From contig JANWVC010000014.1 in NCBI GenBank assembly GCA_025057755.1, positions 62,001 through 126,000 of the forward strand: 64,000 nt of DNA. The letters run 5' to 3'. A model generated the notes under the pieces. The model was not told the origin of the DNA, did no database searches, and saw nothing but the letters and a program-made list of their open reading frames with translations. The stretch is from Limisphaera sp. GTDB lineage: Bacteria; Verrucomicrobiota; Verrucomicrobiia; Limisphaerales; Limisphaeraceae. The translations under genes and the position numbers were made by a program. Shown piece after piece: positions 1-9,738 of the stretch (the stretch's first letter is position 1; every line of letters starts with the position of its first letter).

Positions 1-2
1 TT

Positions 3-254
3 CGCGGCCTTTTGTTCCGGACTTTATATCAAGCCAACTTTCGGCGCCTGGCGTGGATTGGCAGCTCCCTGCTGTTCGCATGGGTCCATGCCCATGTAAC
101 CTCCTTTGTGGCTTTGGTATTCCTCTCCTTGTGGTTGACGTGGCTATACAACCGGACGGGCAACTTGTTGGCGCCGATCGTGGCCCATGCAGTATTCAAC
201 GCATTGAACTTCGCGGCTTTACAAGTGTACCAACGGGGTTGGAACCTACCATAA
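3..254 (+). CDS. CPBP-family intramembrane metalloprotease, C-terminal part
   Basis: This gene enters from the left edge, so only its last 83 codons are present. The visible part opens with an RG dipeptide, as in the family's EExxFRG motif (the EE pair would lie outside the window). It continues with a hydrophobic helix holding FAWVHAH, the second histidine motif, and a last helix holding HAVFNALN, the third metal-site motif. CPBP (Abi) proteins are membrane-embedded proteases related to eukaryotic CAAX prenyl endopeptidases; substrates in bacteria are mostly unknown. It ends 8 bases before thiL on the same strand, so the two are probably co-transcribed. The family call is firm; the specific role is not. 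Confidence 0.8.
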   Translation, partial: RGLLFRTLYQANFRRLAWIGSSLLFAWVHAHVTSFVALVFLSLWLTWLYNRTGNLLAPIVAHAVFNALNFAALQVYQRGWNLP

Positions 255-262
255 AAATCCGC

Positions 263-1225
263 ATGGATGAATTCACGCTTATCCGACAATGGACTCGGGA
301 TTTGCCAACGCGGCCCGAAGTGCTGGTGCCCGCCGGCGATGACTGTGCCGTGTTGCGGGTGCATGGAGCGGATCACGACTGGTTGTTTAAGACCGACGCT
401 GTGGTGGAGGGCGTGCACTTCACCCCGGAAGCGGCCCCTGAAAGAATCGGACACAAAGCACTGGCTCGATGCCTAAGCGATCTTGCAGCCATGGGGGGAC
501 TACCGCTCGCTGCGGTGATCACAATTGGTCTACCCCAAGTGGACGAGGCAGCCCGCGTTCAGAAAATCTACGCCGGCATCACCGAACTGGCCCGGCGTTA
601 CCAGATGGCTATCGTCGGCGGCGAAACAACGCGCAGCCCGGGAGGGCTGTTTCTTTCCGTTGCGGTTTGGGGTTGGGTCGAAAGAGGTCGCGCCATTCTG
701 CGTTCCGGGGCACGTCCCGGCGATGCCATTTTCGTGACAGGAGAACTGGGCGGCTCGGCTGCCGGCAAACATCTGGATTTTGAGCCCCGAATCCGCGAGG
801 CGCGTTGGTTAATGCAGCACTTTGACATTCACGCCATGATCGACCTAAGCGACGGTTTGGCCGGTGATCTTCGCCACATTCTTCAAGCCAGCAACGTGGG
901 CGCCGAACTGCTCAAACGAGCCATCCCTGTCAGTCGAGCAGCCAAGCAGGCTGCCTTGCGCGCCAGCAGTGCCAAGCCGCCCTTGGTAGCCGCTCTCACA
1001 GATGGGGAAGATTTTGAACTACTTTTCACCGTAAGTTCCCGTGACGCTGTGACGCTTTTGGATGCGTGGAAACAAGCCTTCCCGGACGTGAGGCTGACCT
1101 GTATTGGCAAGATCCTGGCTGAGCCAGTCCTGACGCTTCGAGATCGCAATGGGGTCGAACCGTTAACTTTGCACGGGTTCCAACATTTCTGCCCTTCAAA
1201 TTCCTCAGCGTTCCCCCAAAGCTGA
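263..1225 (+). CDS. thiL: Thiamine-monophosphate kinase
   Basis: ThiL phosphorylates thiamine monophosphate to thiamine diphosphate with ATP, the last step of cofactor synthesis in the cytoplasm. The 320-residue product has the usual family length. The N-terminal AIRS-like half shows GDDCAV, then VVEGVHF, and IVGGETT where the family has a GGDT-like metal/ATP motif. The C-terminal half shows DLSDGLAGDL, matching the conserved substrate-side SDGL motif, and DGEDFELLF near the end. The reading frame stays open upstream, but the ATG at 263 (MDEFTLI) is where similarity to ThiL begins, and it clears the upstream stop by 8 bases. No other thiamine genes are in the window. Confidence 0.93.
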   Translation: MDEFTLIRQWTRDLPTRPEVLVPAGDDCAVLRVHGADHDWLFKTDAVVEGVHFTPEAAPERIGHKALARCLSDLAAMGGLPLAAVITIGLPQVDEAARVQKIYAGITELARRYQMAIVGGETTRSPGGLFLSVAVWGWVERGRAILRSGARPGDAIFVTGELGGSAAGKHLDFEPRIREARWLMQHFDIHAMIDLSDGLAGDLRHILQASNVGAELLKRAIPVSRAAKQAALRASSAKPPLVAALTDGEDFELLFTVSSRDAVTLLDAWKQAFPDVRLTCIGKILAEPVLTLRDRNGVEPLTLHGFQHFCPSNSSAFPQS

Positions 1226-1320
1226 TGCGCGCGGAGCAAGTTCGCTCAATCGGGAATCCAGGTCAGGTCTTGAAACCAATATCGGACAGATCCCAACCCA
1301 TTCCTGACTGGTTTCAAGGT

Positions 1321-3661
1321 TCAAATGACTGGACCGTCCAATGGCCCGTCTGGATCCGGGAAACTCCCAACCGGCACCTCAGACTGCGTCGCCGAATCAT
1401 ACGCACACGGGTTGCCAGACTTCGGCCCCAGGTAGAATCCCGAATCCATTACGTGCGCTGCGCCGGTGTCTTCCCCTGCCTTCAAACGGTCCATGTCGGC
1501 AGCGCCCTCGCGACGAAGCCAACAAACCCATCCTCGAGCCCGGGGCAGCGCAGATTTGGATCCCTCCAGTCGTAATTCGGGATAAACCATGGATTCGAAC
1601 CGCCGGCTTGTGCGGCCACCCCGACTCCGTCCGCCGCGCGTCGGACTCCACACCAGCCTTGTCCGGAAACTCGACCTTGCCACCGATAAGCACCGTCGGG
1701 CCATTTCAGTCGCTGCCCAACACCGTGTCAGGCACGGGCATGGGCATCAACCCCAACGCCATCACCGGATCCGGTGGTCCGTCCAATCGCCGCACTGATC
1801 TAACAGTCCGAATCCAGCCACTGGCCCACAGGCTGCGGACCCAAACGCAATCGTGGATCGCGGCGCTGTCTTGGCTCCATCGTTAGCTCAACGGGGAAAC
1901 CCAATCTGTACGCCAGCCGGCACCTGGAGCTCAAATGTTGCCCGCAATCTACCCATCCCAAAATGATGGTCCCGAACCAAAAGTGTGACCCGCACGCCTG
2001 TCTCCACGCGATCGGCCGACTGCACCACATCTGGGCCATGCGGCGGCCCAACCGGTTGCAACACCAGCGGCGAGATGCCGGGCCGGAATGCCACAGGGGC
2101 GTCACCAGCGGAGATCTTCAGCCCAACTGTCTACTTAACCCGGACGCAAAATGTAACAGAGCGGTGCCGAACCCATCGGAAGCTTCCGGCCAATCTGGAT
2201 CGGACAACCCAGGTGGTCAGAGGCTACCAATAGGTCCCCCAAGGTCCACACAGTTTCTCCCTGCTCGCATCGAACGACTCCCACATCTCGGAGTCGGCTG
2301 TCCGGCCGGGCTCCAAACATGAACAAACGCAAATCCAGCGAATTGAACCGGTATCGACCTAGCTGCCGCCTTTCAGCTAACAAACGATCTACATCCTCGA
2401 GGGACACGTAACCCGCCCGCGGCTTCAAATCGTGTGGCAACCACCCAAACTGCGTCTGACCCTCCGTATCATGTAGCAGGAGCAAGTAAAAAACGGCCGT
2501 GGTACCCTCATGTAGCGCGGCGGCAAATGTCTTCACGATGTGCTCCGATTCAATTTGCAAAGGCTCATCACTGAATTCCTGACGCTGCAGATCACCCCTC
2601 CAAGGCAACGGCCAAGGACATTTTCGTCATCCACATGAGACCACCCGCCGAAACCCCCGAGGCCAGGTGCAAAGCCCCGAACACCGATCTGAAGCCCAGA
2701 TTAAAACACGGCCAGACCGTGTTGGCTTCAAGGCCCACAAGATCCGCCGCTCGCGCGCCCGCAGAAACATTCCATGCTACGCGCGCCGTCGAATCACCAA
2801 ACCTCATGCCCCGCCAAGCTGCCTTTTAATACGCGGTCATCTCAGCGCCGGTGTGACCGCCGAACCAACGAATGTCGCCTTCGCTCCAAGGTTCGAAGGC
2901 AGCGACTTGGCCGGTCCTGTCCTCCGCTATCGCTCGTCAGAAAGCCATAAACCACAAGAAGATCGCTTGGAAACCGGCCTGGATCCGACCCGGCCCAGGC
3001 AGACGAGTCATGCCCCCACAACACCTCCAACTCTTCAGCCTGCTGAATGCATGCTGCGGCAGCTGAAGAGGTCCGCTCTGTTCATCGGTCCAACCCCGGC
3101 TCTAGCTCTGCCCTACGCATCCAGTCTCGTACTCGAGCTACGAAGACCCATGCACACAATTGCGCCACGGTAGGCCATTTGCTCGGCCCTGTAAGACCAC
3201 GACGTGGCCACATCCAAGCCCAATCTCGGCCAATTTCTACTCGGCCGAATGCCCAAAGGCTCCACTACAGCCAGTGAGAATTCACCCGTCTGCGGGGCCG
3301 TGCACCGGCGAAAGCGAATAAAAGCCAGTCAAGAACCGCCCCACTCTGAATCAGGCACCCGCACGCGCACGGAGTGCCTCCGCAACAAAATGTTCGCTGC
3401 TTCCCCAAAACGTGATGGGGCCCCGACAGCTAGGCAATGCACAGACCCATCAACCAGGTCACGATCCATGGTCGGCTCATGCACCACGAGGCATTGAGCC
3501 GTTTGCAGCATGCAATCAGCCGCCGAGGTAGGTGTGTCGGCGCAGCGATCCAAGCGCACTGCCGCGTCCCTGGCCAGGTCGATCGCTTTCCGTGCCAACC
3601 TCCTTACCTGCATCCAGAAGGCCGCCGATGCAGGCTGCCTCCCCGGCGATAACGCAAACAC
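1321..3661 (-). pseudogene. Decayed large protein gene (glycosidase-like C-terminal region)
   Basis: No intact gene covers this 2.5 kb gap. The minus strand carries protein-like stretches scattered over different frames: about 3661-3329, 2807-2592, 2608-2135, 2094-1888 and 1704-1321. The best stretch (2608-2135) reads with fragments such as GTTAVFYLLLLHD, FGWLPHDLKPRAGYVSLED and GRYRFNSLDLRLFMFGARPD. This resembles the end of large verrucomicrobial glycosidase-like proteins, where a catalytic barrel is followed by beta domains. The next stretch, in another frame, continues plausibly with ISPLVLQPVGPPHGPD and RATFELQVPAG. I infer one gene inactivated by several frameshifts. Boundaries and original function are uncertain, and parts of the interval may be plain non-coding DNA. 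Confidence 0.45.
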
Positions 3662-3778
3662 GGCCCCCAGTTCAGCATCGATGTTCGCAACGGCTCAATG
3701 GTGAACCGGGAGAGCCGCGTGCGCCAGCGTCTGTCTCGACTGCAGACGCCCGTACCTCATAAAGCACACCTACCCCCT

Positions 3779-5878
3779 TCAGGAGGGCAGCCCCGCCGTC
3801 TCCGCCAGAGGCAACACGATGCGAACCACGCCGGCAGGCTCCGAACCCGCAGCTACCAATTCCAATCGCCCCTGATGGGACTCGACGATTCGCCGAGTGA
3901 CGGCAAGTCCCAATCCGAGTCCTACGTTTCGGGTAGTGAAAAACGGCTCGGCACCTTTCTGTGCAGTTTCGCCTGTAAAGCCCTGGCCCCGATCACGGAT
4001 CTCGATGGCCAGCGCGGGATGACCGGCTCCGTTGGTCTCGTTGGCCAAGCGCACTTCCACCACGCCATCCTCGGGACTGGCCTGCAAAGCGTTCAACAAC
4101 ACTTCCGTGAGCGCATGACGCAGGGCGGCCCGGTCGCCCCGCACAAACACCGGTCGACCCGGATCCTGGTATTGCAACGTGACCCGGCTTTGCGGCAGAT
4201 GCTTGCGCGCCTCCTGAAATGCTTCCGTAATCAGTGGACCCAGCGCCACCGGCTCCGTCCCCGCTGGAGATTCACTCGCGAGGAATCGCATCTGTTGCAA
4301 CAACCGGCTGATCCTTTGAACACTTGTGCCCATGGCCGCTTCTAGAGAACGCCGGAACTCGGCATCCTCCGCCCGCTCGCCAAACATCTGCTGATGCGTG
4401 GCCAGTGGCACCAAAGCATTGCCGATTTCGTGCACGAGCCGTTCGGCCATACTGCGAATCAGGCGCAAATGCGCCGTTTCCAACTCCAACTTTTGCAAAC
4501 GCTCAGCCTGCGTCCGGTCTTCTGCAATTAAGAGAGCAGAGGCCAACCCGCCGCCGGTCCCCTGACTTCGAAACGGCACGATCGATACCAAATAGACCGT
4601 ACCTGGCTGATCTTCAGGCGTGTATCGAAAGGTGGGTAGCCCCGCGCCGGTCTTCAAAACCTGGTAAATCTTGGACCCTAACGCGGCCGGCAGATCGGAA
4701 AAATCGGCCTCGCCGCTTCTCCGACTGCTGCTCCGAAACAACCGACGGGCCGCGCGATTGGCATGCAGGATGGTCAGATTCGGCCCCACCACCACGCAAG
4801 CACTATTCAGCTCGCGCAGAATCTCGGCCAGCATCTGATGGTTGGCAACCAGTTGGTCATGCAACCAAATGTTTCGCAACGCCAGGCCCACCTGCTCCAA
4901 CAAGTGGAAAATCAGTTCCAGTTCTGCATTGCTCAAGGGCTCTCCCGTAATGTGTCCGTCAAAAAGGGCGACCCCCAGGAGTTGCTCGCGGTCTACAATG
5001 GGCACCGCAACCTGCATCGATAAAAGCTCGAATTCTTTTTGTGCCTCAGGATCCTGCAACAGCTCCGGGCTGTTCCGTCGCAAAATACGACCAAAATGCG
5101 CCAGGGCAGCTCCCAAACCGGCTTCCAAGGACAGCTCCACTTGTTGCATCAGGCCGCTCGGTACACTCAGCCAACAGGTCGGCCGCAGACGACGATCCTC
5201 ATCCGTCGGAGGCAAACCGGCAGCGACCAACACCGGCCGCCGCAAAAACACAATGGCCCGATTGACGCTGAACAGCTCCCGCAACAAGAACAAGAACTGC
5301 CGCGTCAAACCCTCCGCGTCCAATGAATGGGTCAAGATGGCCGAAAACTTGCGCAAGACTTCAAATCCAGCCCGACCCACTGCCACTATGGTTGTGTCTC
5401 CAGCCGCTTCAGGTGGTCGAATCGCCGGCGCAGGGAAGAAATCGGTTCCGGACGAAGAAGCCGGTTTTGCAATGGACCGCGTTGTGCCGCCGTTGCTCGA
5501 GGCGGCTTCCACGACCGCCTTGCGGTTGAGGAGGCGCTCGACCACCGCCTGCAACATCCTGGGGCGCACCGGTTTACTGACAACCTGATCAACCCCCTGC
5601 AGCATGGCCTCCTCTTCCCACTCCGGCTGACGCGTCCCTGCCAAGACCAGCACGGGACACTTTTGGGCCCGGCGTCGGACTCGTTCAATCAACCAAAGTG
5701 CCTGGACCCCGGTCAAATCCACGTCCACGACACACAACTGCACCAGCCCGTGGGTCAACAGCGGCTCGGATTCCTCCAACGTCGTCCGATGAACTACGCG
5801 ACATTCCAAAGGTTCCAACGCCGCGCGAATTGCTTCGGCCGTATCCGGATGGTCCGCCAGCACTAGAATGGTCTTCAT
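3779..5878 (-). CDS. Hybrid response-regulator/sensor histidine kinase (REC-GAF-PAS-HisKA-HATPase)
   Basis: This is a 699-residue cytoplasmic kinase with no membrane segment. An N-terminal receiver domain (residues 1-120) has the phospho-acceptor Asp52 in VVDVDLTG and the conserved Lys102 in SKPVRP. A GAF-like domain (about 180-340) and a PAS-like domain (about 350-460) follow. The dimerisation box has His483 in LVHEIGNAL, and the ATPase domain has an N box around Asn596 (LLNALQAS), then DRGQGF, FFTTR and GLGLGLAV. I chose the ATG at 5878 because a GGAG ribosome site lies 5 bases upstream and REC similarity starts there; 16 further upstream codons look non-conserved. No response regulator with an output domain is adjacent, so its partner is unknown. 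Confidence 0.88.
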   Translation of the reverse strand: MKTILVLADHPDTAEAIRAALEPLECRVVHRTTLEESEPLLTHGLVQLCVVDVDLTGVQALWLIERVRRRAQKCPVLVLAGTRQPEWEEEAMLQGVDQVVSKPVRPRMLQAVVERLLNRKAVVEAASSNGGTTRSIAKPASSSGTDFFPAPAIRPPEAAGDTTIVAVGRAGFEVLRKFSAILTHSLDAEGLTRQFLFLLRELFSVNRAIVFLRRPVLVAAGLPPTDEDRRLRPTCWLSVPSGLMQQVELSLEAGLGAALAHFGRILRRNSPELLQDPEAQKEFELLSMQVAVPIVDREQLLGVALFDGHITGEPLSNAELELIFHLLEQVGLALRNIWLHDQLVANHQMLAEILRELNSACVVVGPNLTILHANRAARRLFRSSSRRSGEADFSDLPAALGSKIYQVLKTGAGLPTFRYTPEDQPGTVYLVSIVPFRSQGTGGGLASALLIAEDRTQAERLQKLELETAHLRLIRSMAERLVHEIGNALVPLATHQQMFGERAEDAEFRRSLEAAMGTSVQRISRLLQQMRFLASESPAGTEPVALGPLITEAFQEARKHLPQSRVTLQYQDPGRPVFVRGDRAALRHALTEVLLNALQASPEDGVVEVRLANETNGAGHPALAIEIRDRGQGFTGETAQKGAEPFFTTRNVGLGLGLAVTRRIVESHQGRLELVAAGSEPAGVVRIVLPLAETAGLPS

Positions 5879-6173
5879 CCCATCTCCGCACCGCCGAGCG
5901 GTGAACTGCCGCAGCGACGCCCACACGCCGCAAGCCTCGGCGACCCTGCTGCCCCGCAGGATTTCGCGAGCCTGCCTTCGCTTGCGCCAGCCAACGCAGT
6001 TAACCGCCTTCCTTGCAGGCCGTCAATGCCCGGACATTCTGTCATGGTCATCCCGTGGAGCCCATCCGTGCCGTTCCGAATCTTTCATCCGCAATATCCG
6101 CCCACACTACCGGGTCCGCCCCGGGGTCCGCCTGCGGTTCTCCCCCGGGTGAATCGCCGCCCCTGGGTGCCAT

Positions 6174-9100
6174 CTACAAGACGGGTTCCACTTGGGGCAG
6201 ACTTTTCAAGAACCGCAAGATCTCTTTTAACCGTGCCGCAATGCCCTTCCGGCTCAAACGCGGAAACCGGCCGTTCCACTGCAACCAATCGCCGTTACAG
6301 CCCAACATCAACCGGCCTTCGCGCACCTCCACCACGGAAATGTTCCGCGCTGCCGCTGCCAACTTAATTCGGATCGTCGCCAACAACCATTGAACCGGCT
6401 CGGGCAAAGGCCCAAATCGATCCCGCAATTCTGACTCCAGGGCCGATAGCGCAGCGTCATCGGTCACTTGGGCCAACCGACGGTAAATTTCAATCCGATG
6501 CCGCGGCTCCGGCACGTACCGATGGGGTAAACAGGCTGCTACGCACCCGTCACTCTGGCCGGCCGCGCCCGCCGCAATTTCCAAAAAATCCAGGCGCAAG
6601 GTCACCTCGATCCGGGGCGGCACGGGCCGCCCCTGCAAAGCTGCGATGCTTTGTTGCAGCAACTGGCAGTACAACTCAAATCCCACCGCTGAGATATGAC
6701 CGCTCTGCTCCGGTCCCAACAAGTTACCAGCGCCGCGAATCTCCAGGTCGCGCATGGCAACTTTAAACCCGCTGCCGAGGGTGGCGTATTGCCGGATGGC
6801 GCTCATCCGCTTCCGAACCTCTGTCAACAACCGGGCATGACGCGGCAGTAACAAGTAAGCATAAGCCTGATGCTTGTAACGGCCCACCCGACCTCGCAAT
6901 TGATACAAATCGCTCAAGCCAAAGCGGTCCGCCCGATCGATGAGGATCGTGTTCGCATTGGGAATATCCAAACCGCTTTCAATAATCGTGGTGGATAGCA
7001 GCACATCGGCCTCTCCATTAACAAACCGAGTCATCACCTCTTCCAGCTCATCTGCCTTCATCTGGCCATGCCCCACCACAATACGCGCTTCCGGCACCAA
7101 CGCCTGCAGCCGCTGCCGCATTGTCTCAATGGTGCCAACCCGATTGTGCAAAAAGTAAACCTGTCCGCCCCGGTTCAACTCTCGCAGGATCGCCTGCCGA
7201 ATGACATCCTCATCATACGGAATCACGATCGTTTCCACGGGCAACCGGTCCTGAGGTGGCGTCTGAATCAAACTCAGGTCTCGCGCGCCCATCAGCGCCA
7301 GATAAAGTGTCCGCGGGATCGGCGTGGCCGTCAGCGTTAGAACATCCACCTGCGTGCGGAGTTGTTTCAACCGTTCCTTATGCAGAACCCCAAAGCGCTG
7401 TTCTTCATCCACCACGACCAATCCCAGGTCCCGAAACCGAACGTCCGGCTGCAGTAATCGATGGGTTCCGATCACGATGTCGACACCCCCGCGGGCCAAA
7501 TCTTCCAACACGCGGCGTTGTTCCGCACGCGTCCGAAAACGCGACAGCAATTCCACCCGAACAGGGTAATCAGCCATGCGGTCCCGAAAAGTGTTATAAT
7601 GCTGTTGTGCCAGGACGGTTGTCGGCACTAGTACGGCCACCTGTTTGCCTCCCATCACCGCCTTGAACGCAGCCCGCAACGCGACCTCCGTTTTGCCGAA
7701 CCCGACATCTCCGCACACCAATCGATCCATGGGCCGTGGCTTTTCCATGTCAGCCTTTACTTCCGCGATTGTGCGCAATTGGTCTGGCGTCTCCTCAAAA
7801 GCAAATGCCGCTTCAAACTCCCGCTGCCATGGGGTATCCGGGCCAAAGGCATGTCCCGGTTGGGCTGCACGCGCCGCCGCCACAGACAACAGCTCTGCCG
7901 CCACGTCCCGCACCGCGCGTTCGGTCCGTTCGCGCGCCTGCCGCCAACGATGTCCCCCCAACGTGTGCAACGGGGGACGGACCCGGCCTGCTCCCACATA
8001 CTTACTCACCAGGTGAGCCTCGTTCACGGGGACATACAGGCGCGGGGCCGGCTGGCCAGGCTCTGTCGGCGCATACTCCAGCACGATACACTCCATTCCG
8101 CCCGCCCGGCCCTCCGGCAACGTCATCAGCCCTAAATACCGGCCGATCCCATGATGCAAATGCACCACCAAATCCCCCACCTCCCAATCTGCAAAATCAA
8201 TCTCAAACACCGACCGCATCGCCGCCGCATGACGCGATTTTAAGCGCCGCGGCCGCGGCACGCGGGTCCGACCGAACACCTCCGCATCTGAGATGACCAC
8301 CCAACCCACCTGTTCAGACCAAAATCCCCGGTGAAGCGAGCCAAGCTGAATTTCAGGTCGCTGCGCGTTTTCTCCCTCGACTCCCGGGACCAAGTCCGCC
8401 CAAAGCTCTTCAAATCTCTGCCGCTCGCCCGCTGTGGCGCAGAAAACGGTAACCGCATGGCCCTGCCTCAACCAACGATGCATTTGTTCGAAAAACGCCC
8501 GTCGCTGAAGTTCGGCGACCTCCAACGGCGGCGGACGTTCCGGCAGTGGTCGAAACGCCTCCAAGGTTTCCCACCGAACCTCTGTTTGCATCCGGCAGGG
8601 CCGTGTCGAATGTTCCCCCCACGGCCATTCAACCCCTCGTTCGGCCTCCGGGGCCCAATCCCACGCGCAACCTTCCGTCAGGATGACCGATGAGCCCAAC
8701 CGATCCCATCCTGCCCGACGGAGACATTCCCAATCCGCAACCAACGGGTCCGGGGACTGGGCCCGCCGCAAATACTCGTCCGCTTGCAATCGGATGTGCT
8801 CTGGCTCGGACCACACCACCACGCTCCCCGCGGGTAAATGCTCGTGCAGACAGGCCCACCTCGTCGCCGGAGTTTCCACCCCCGTCGCACTTCGCAATCC
8901 CCGACGCAACAAACCCACCTCGCCCGCCGGCGGCAAAACCACACTTTCAATCCGGCGTTGCGAAACCTGTGTGGTCGGGTCAAAGATTCGCAAAGATTCC
9001 ACACGATCCCCGAAAAACTCCAACCGGACCGGCCATGGTTCCGTAGGCGGAAACACATCTACAATGCCACCCCGCAGCGCCACTTCGCCTCTTTGAGTGA

Positions 9101-9704
9101 CCTGAACTTCTGGCTCATATCCCTGGCTTTCCAACCATTCCACCAAGGCAAATGGATCCAAGCGATCGCCGTGTCGTATGTGACGGAGTCGATCTTCAAG
9201 TTCCCGGGGGCTAAACGTCCGTTGCAGCAAAGCCGTACCACAGGTTATCACCACCGGCGCTTCGGCTCTGGCTCGACGCACCAAAGCCAGCCGCACAAGG
9301 GCCTCCAAGCGCTCGCTCACCGTATCCACGGAGGGCAAACGATCTTCCCCTGGCAAGAATTCCCATGCCGGAAACAAAAGGCTACGCTGGATCTCCGCGT
9401 CATTCTCTTCTTCCGGTTCGGCTGTCGCCGCAAAATCAACGCTGGCTCCGCGCAATACCCGCAGCCAGGTGTCCAAATCACGCTGAAAACTTTCCTGGCG
9501 GCGTAGATCCGCTGTCACCACGAGCACCGGTCGGGTCGGCAAACACTGATGCAGCCACGCCACCAGAAAAGGCTGTGCCGGTTCTGCCACTCGCTCCAAG
9601 CACAATGCTTCCCCTGCCTCCACCCGCTGCACCAGTTCCCGGGCGGCGGGCGACGCTTCCCATCGCCGCCAACCGGCCCTGTCCAATCGCTGACCTTGCT
9701 CCAC
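6174..9704 (-). CDS. mfd: Transcription-repair coupling factor
   Basis: Mfd is a double-stranded DNA translocase that releases RNA polymerase stalled at lesions and recruits UvrA. The 1,176-residue length is normal. Visible in order are the UvrB-like N-terminal region, the CarD-like RNA polymerase interaction domain near residue 508 ([20 protein letters not shown]), the RecG-like motor with Walker [12 protein letters not shown] (about 665), Walker B-type [10 protein letters not shown] (about 763) and [10 protein letters not shown] (about 792), helicase motif VI-like [16 protein letters not shown], and a C-terminal TRCF domain. It lies 34 bases downstream of the FAD/Fe-S oxidoreductase gene on the same strand. 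The start at 9704 is the first plausible ATG and fits the family. Confidence 0.96.
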   Translation of the reverse strand: MEQGQRLDRAGWRRWEASPAARELVQRVEAGEALCLERVAEPAQPFLVAWLHQCLPTRPVLVVTADLRRQESFQRDLDTWLRVLRGASVDFAATAEPEEENDAEIQRSLLFPAWEFLPGEDRLPSVDTVSERLEALVRLALVRRARAEAPVVITCGTALLQRTFSPRELEDRLRHIRHGDRLDPFALVEWLESQGYEPEVQVTQRGEVALRGGIVDVFPPTEPWPVRLEFFGDRVESLRIFDPTTQVSQRRIESVVLPPAGEVGLLRRGLRSATGVETPATRWACLHEHLPAGSVVVWSEPEHIRLQADEYLRRAQSPDPLVADWECLRRAGWDRLGSSVILTEGCAWDWAPEAERGVEWPWGEHSTRPCRMQTEVRWETLEAFRPLPERPPPLEVAELQRRAFFEQMHRWLRQGHAVTVFCATAGERQRFEELWADLVPGVEGENAQRPEIQLGSLHRGFWSEQVGWVVISDAEVFGRTRVPRPRRLKSRHAAAMRSVFEIDFADWEVGDLVVHLHHGIGRYLGLMTLPEGRAGGMECIVLEYAPTEPGQPAPRLYVPVNEAHLVSKYVGAGRVRPPLHTLGGHRWRQARERTERAVRDVAAELLSVAAARAAQPGHAFGPDTPWQREFEAAFAFEETPDQLRTIAEVKADMEKPRPMDRLVCGDVGFGKTEVALRAAFKAVMGGKQVAVLVPTTVLAQQHYNTFRDRMADYPVRVELLSRFRTRAEQRRVLEDLARGGVDIVIGTHRLLQPDVRFRDLGLVVVDEEQRFGVLHKERLKQLRTQVDVLTLTATPIPRTLYLALMGARDLSLIQTPPQDRLPVETIVIPYDEDVIRQAILRELNRGGQVYFLHNRVGTIETMRQRLQALVPEARIVVGHGQMKADELEEVMTRFVNGEADVLLSTTIIESGLDIPNANTILIDRADRFGLSDLYQLRGRVGRYKHQAYAYLLLPRHARLLTEVRKRMSAIRQYATLGSGFKVAMRDLEIRGAGNLLGPEQSGHISAVGFELYCQLLQQSIAALQGRPVPPRIEVTLRLDFLEIAAGAAGQSDGCVAACLPHRYVPEPRHRIEIYRRLAQVTDDAALSALESELRDRFGPLPEPVQWLLATIRIKLAAAARNISVVEVREGRLMLGCNGDWLQWNGRFPRLSRKGIAARLKEILRFLKSLPQVEPVL

Positions 9705-9738
9705 CTAAAATGCAACCTGTGGCTTTCGCTTTCCCGGG

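Noticed and set aside
29-454. A minus-strand frame over the start of the window
   Set aside because: It overlaps the well-supported CPBP and thiL genes on the other strand and has no protein-family features.
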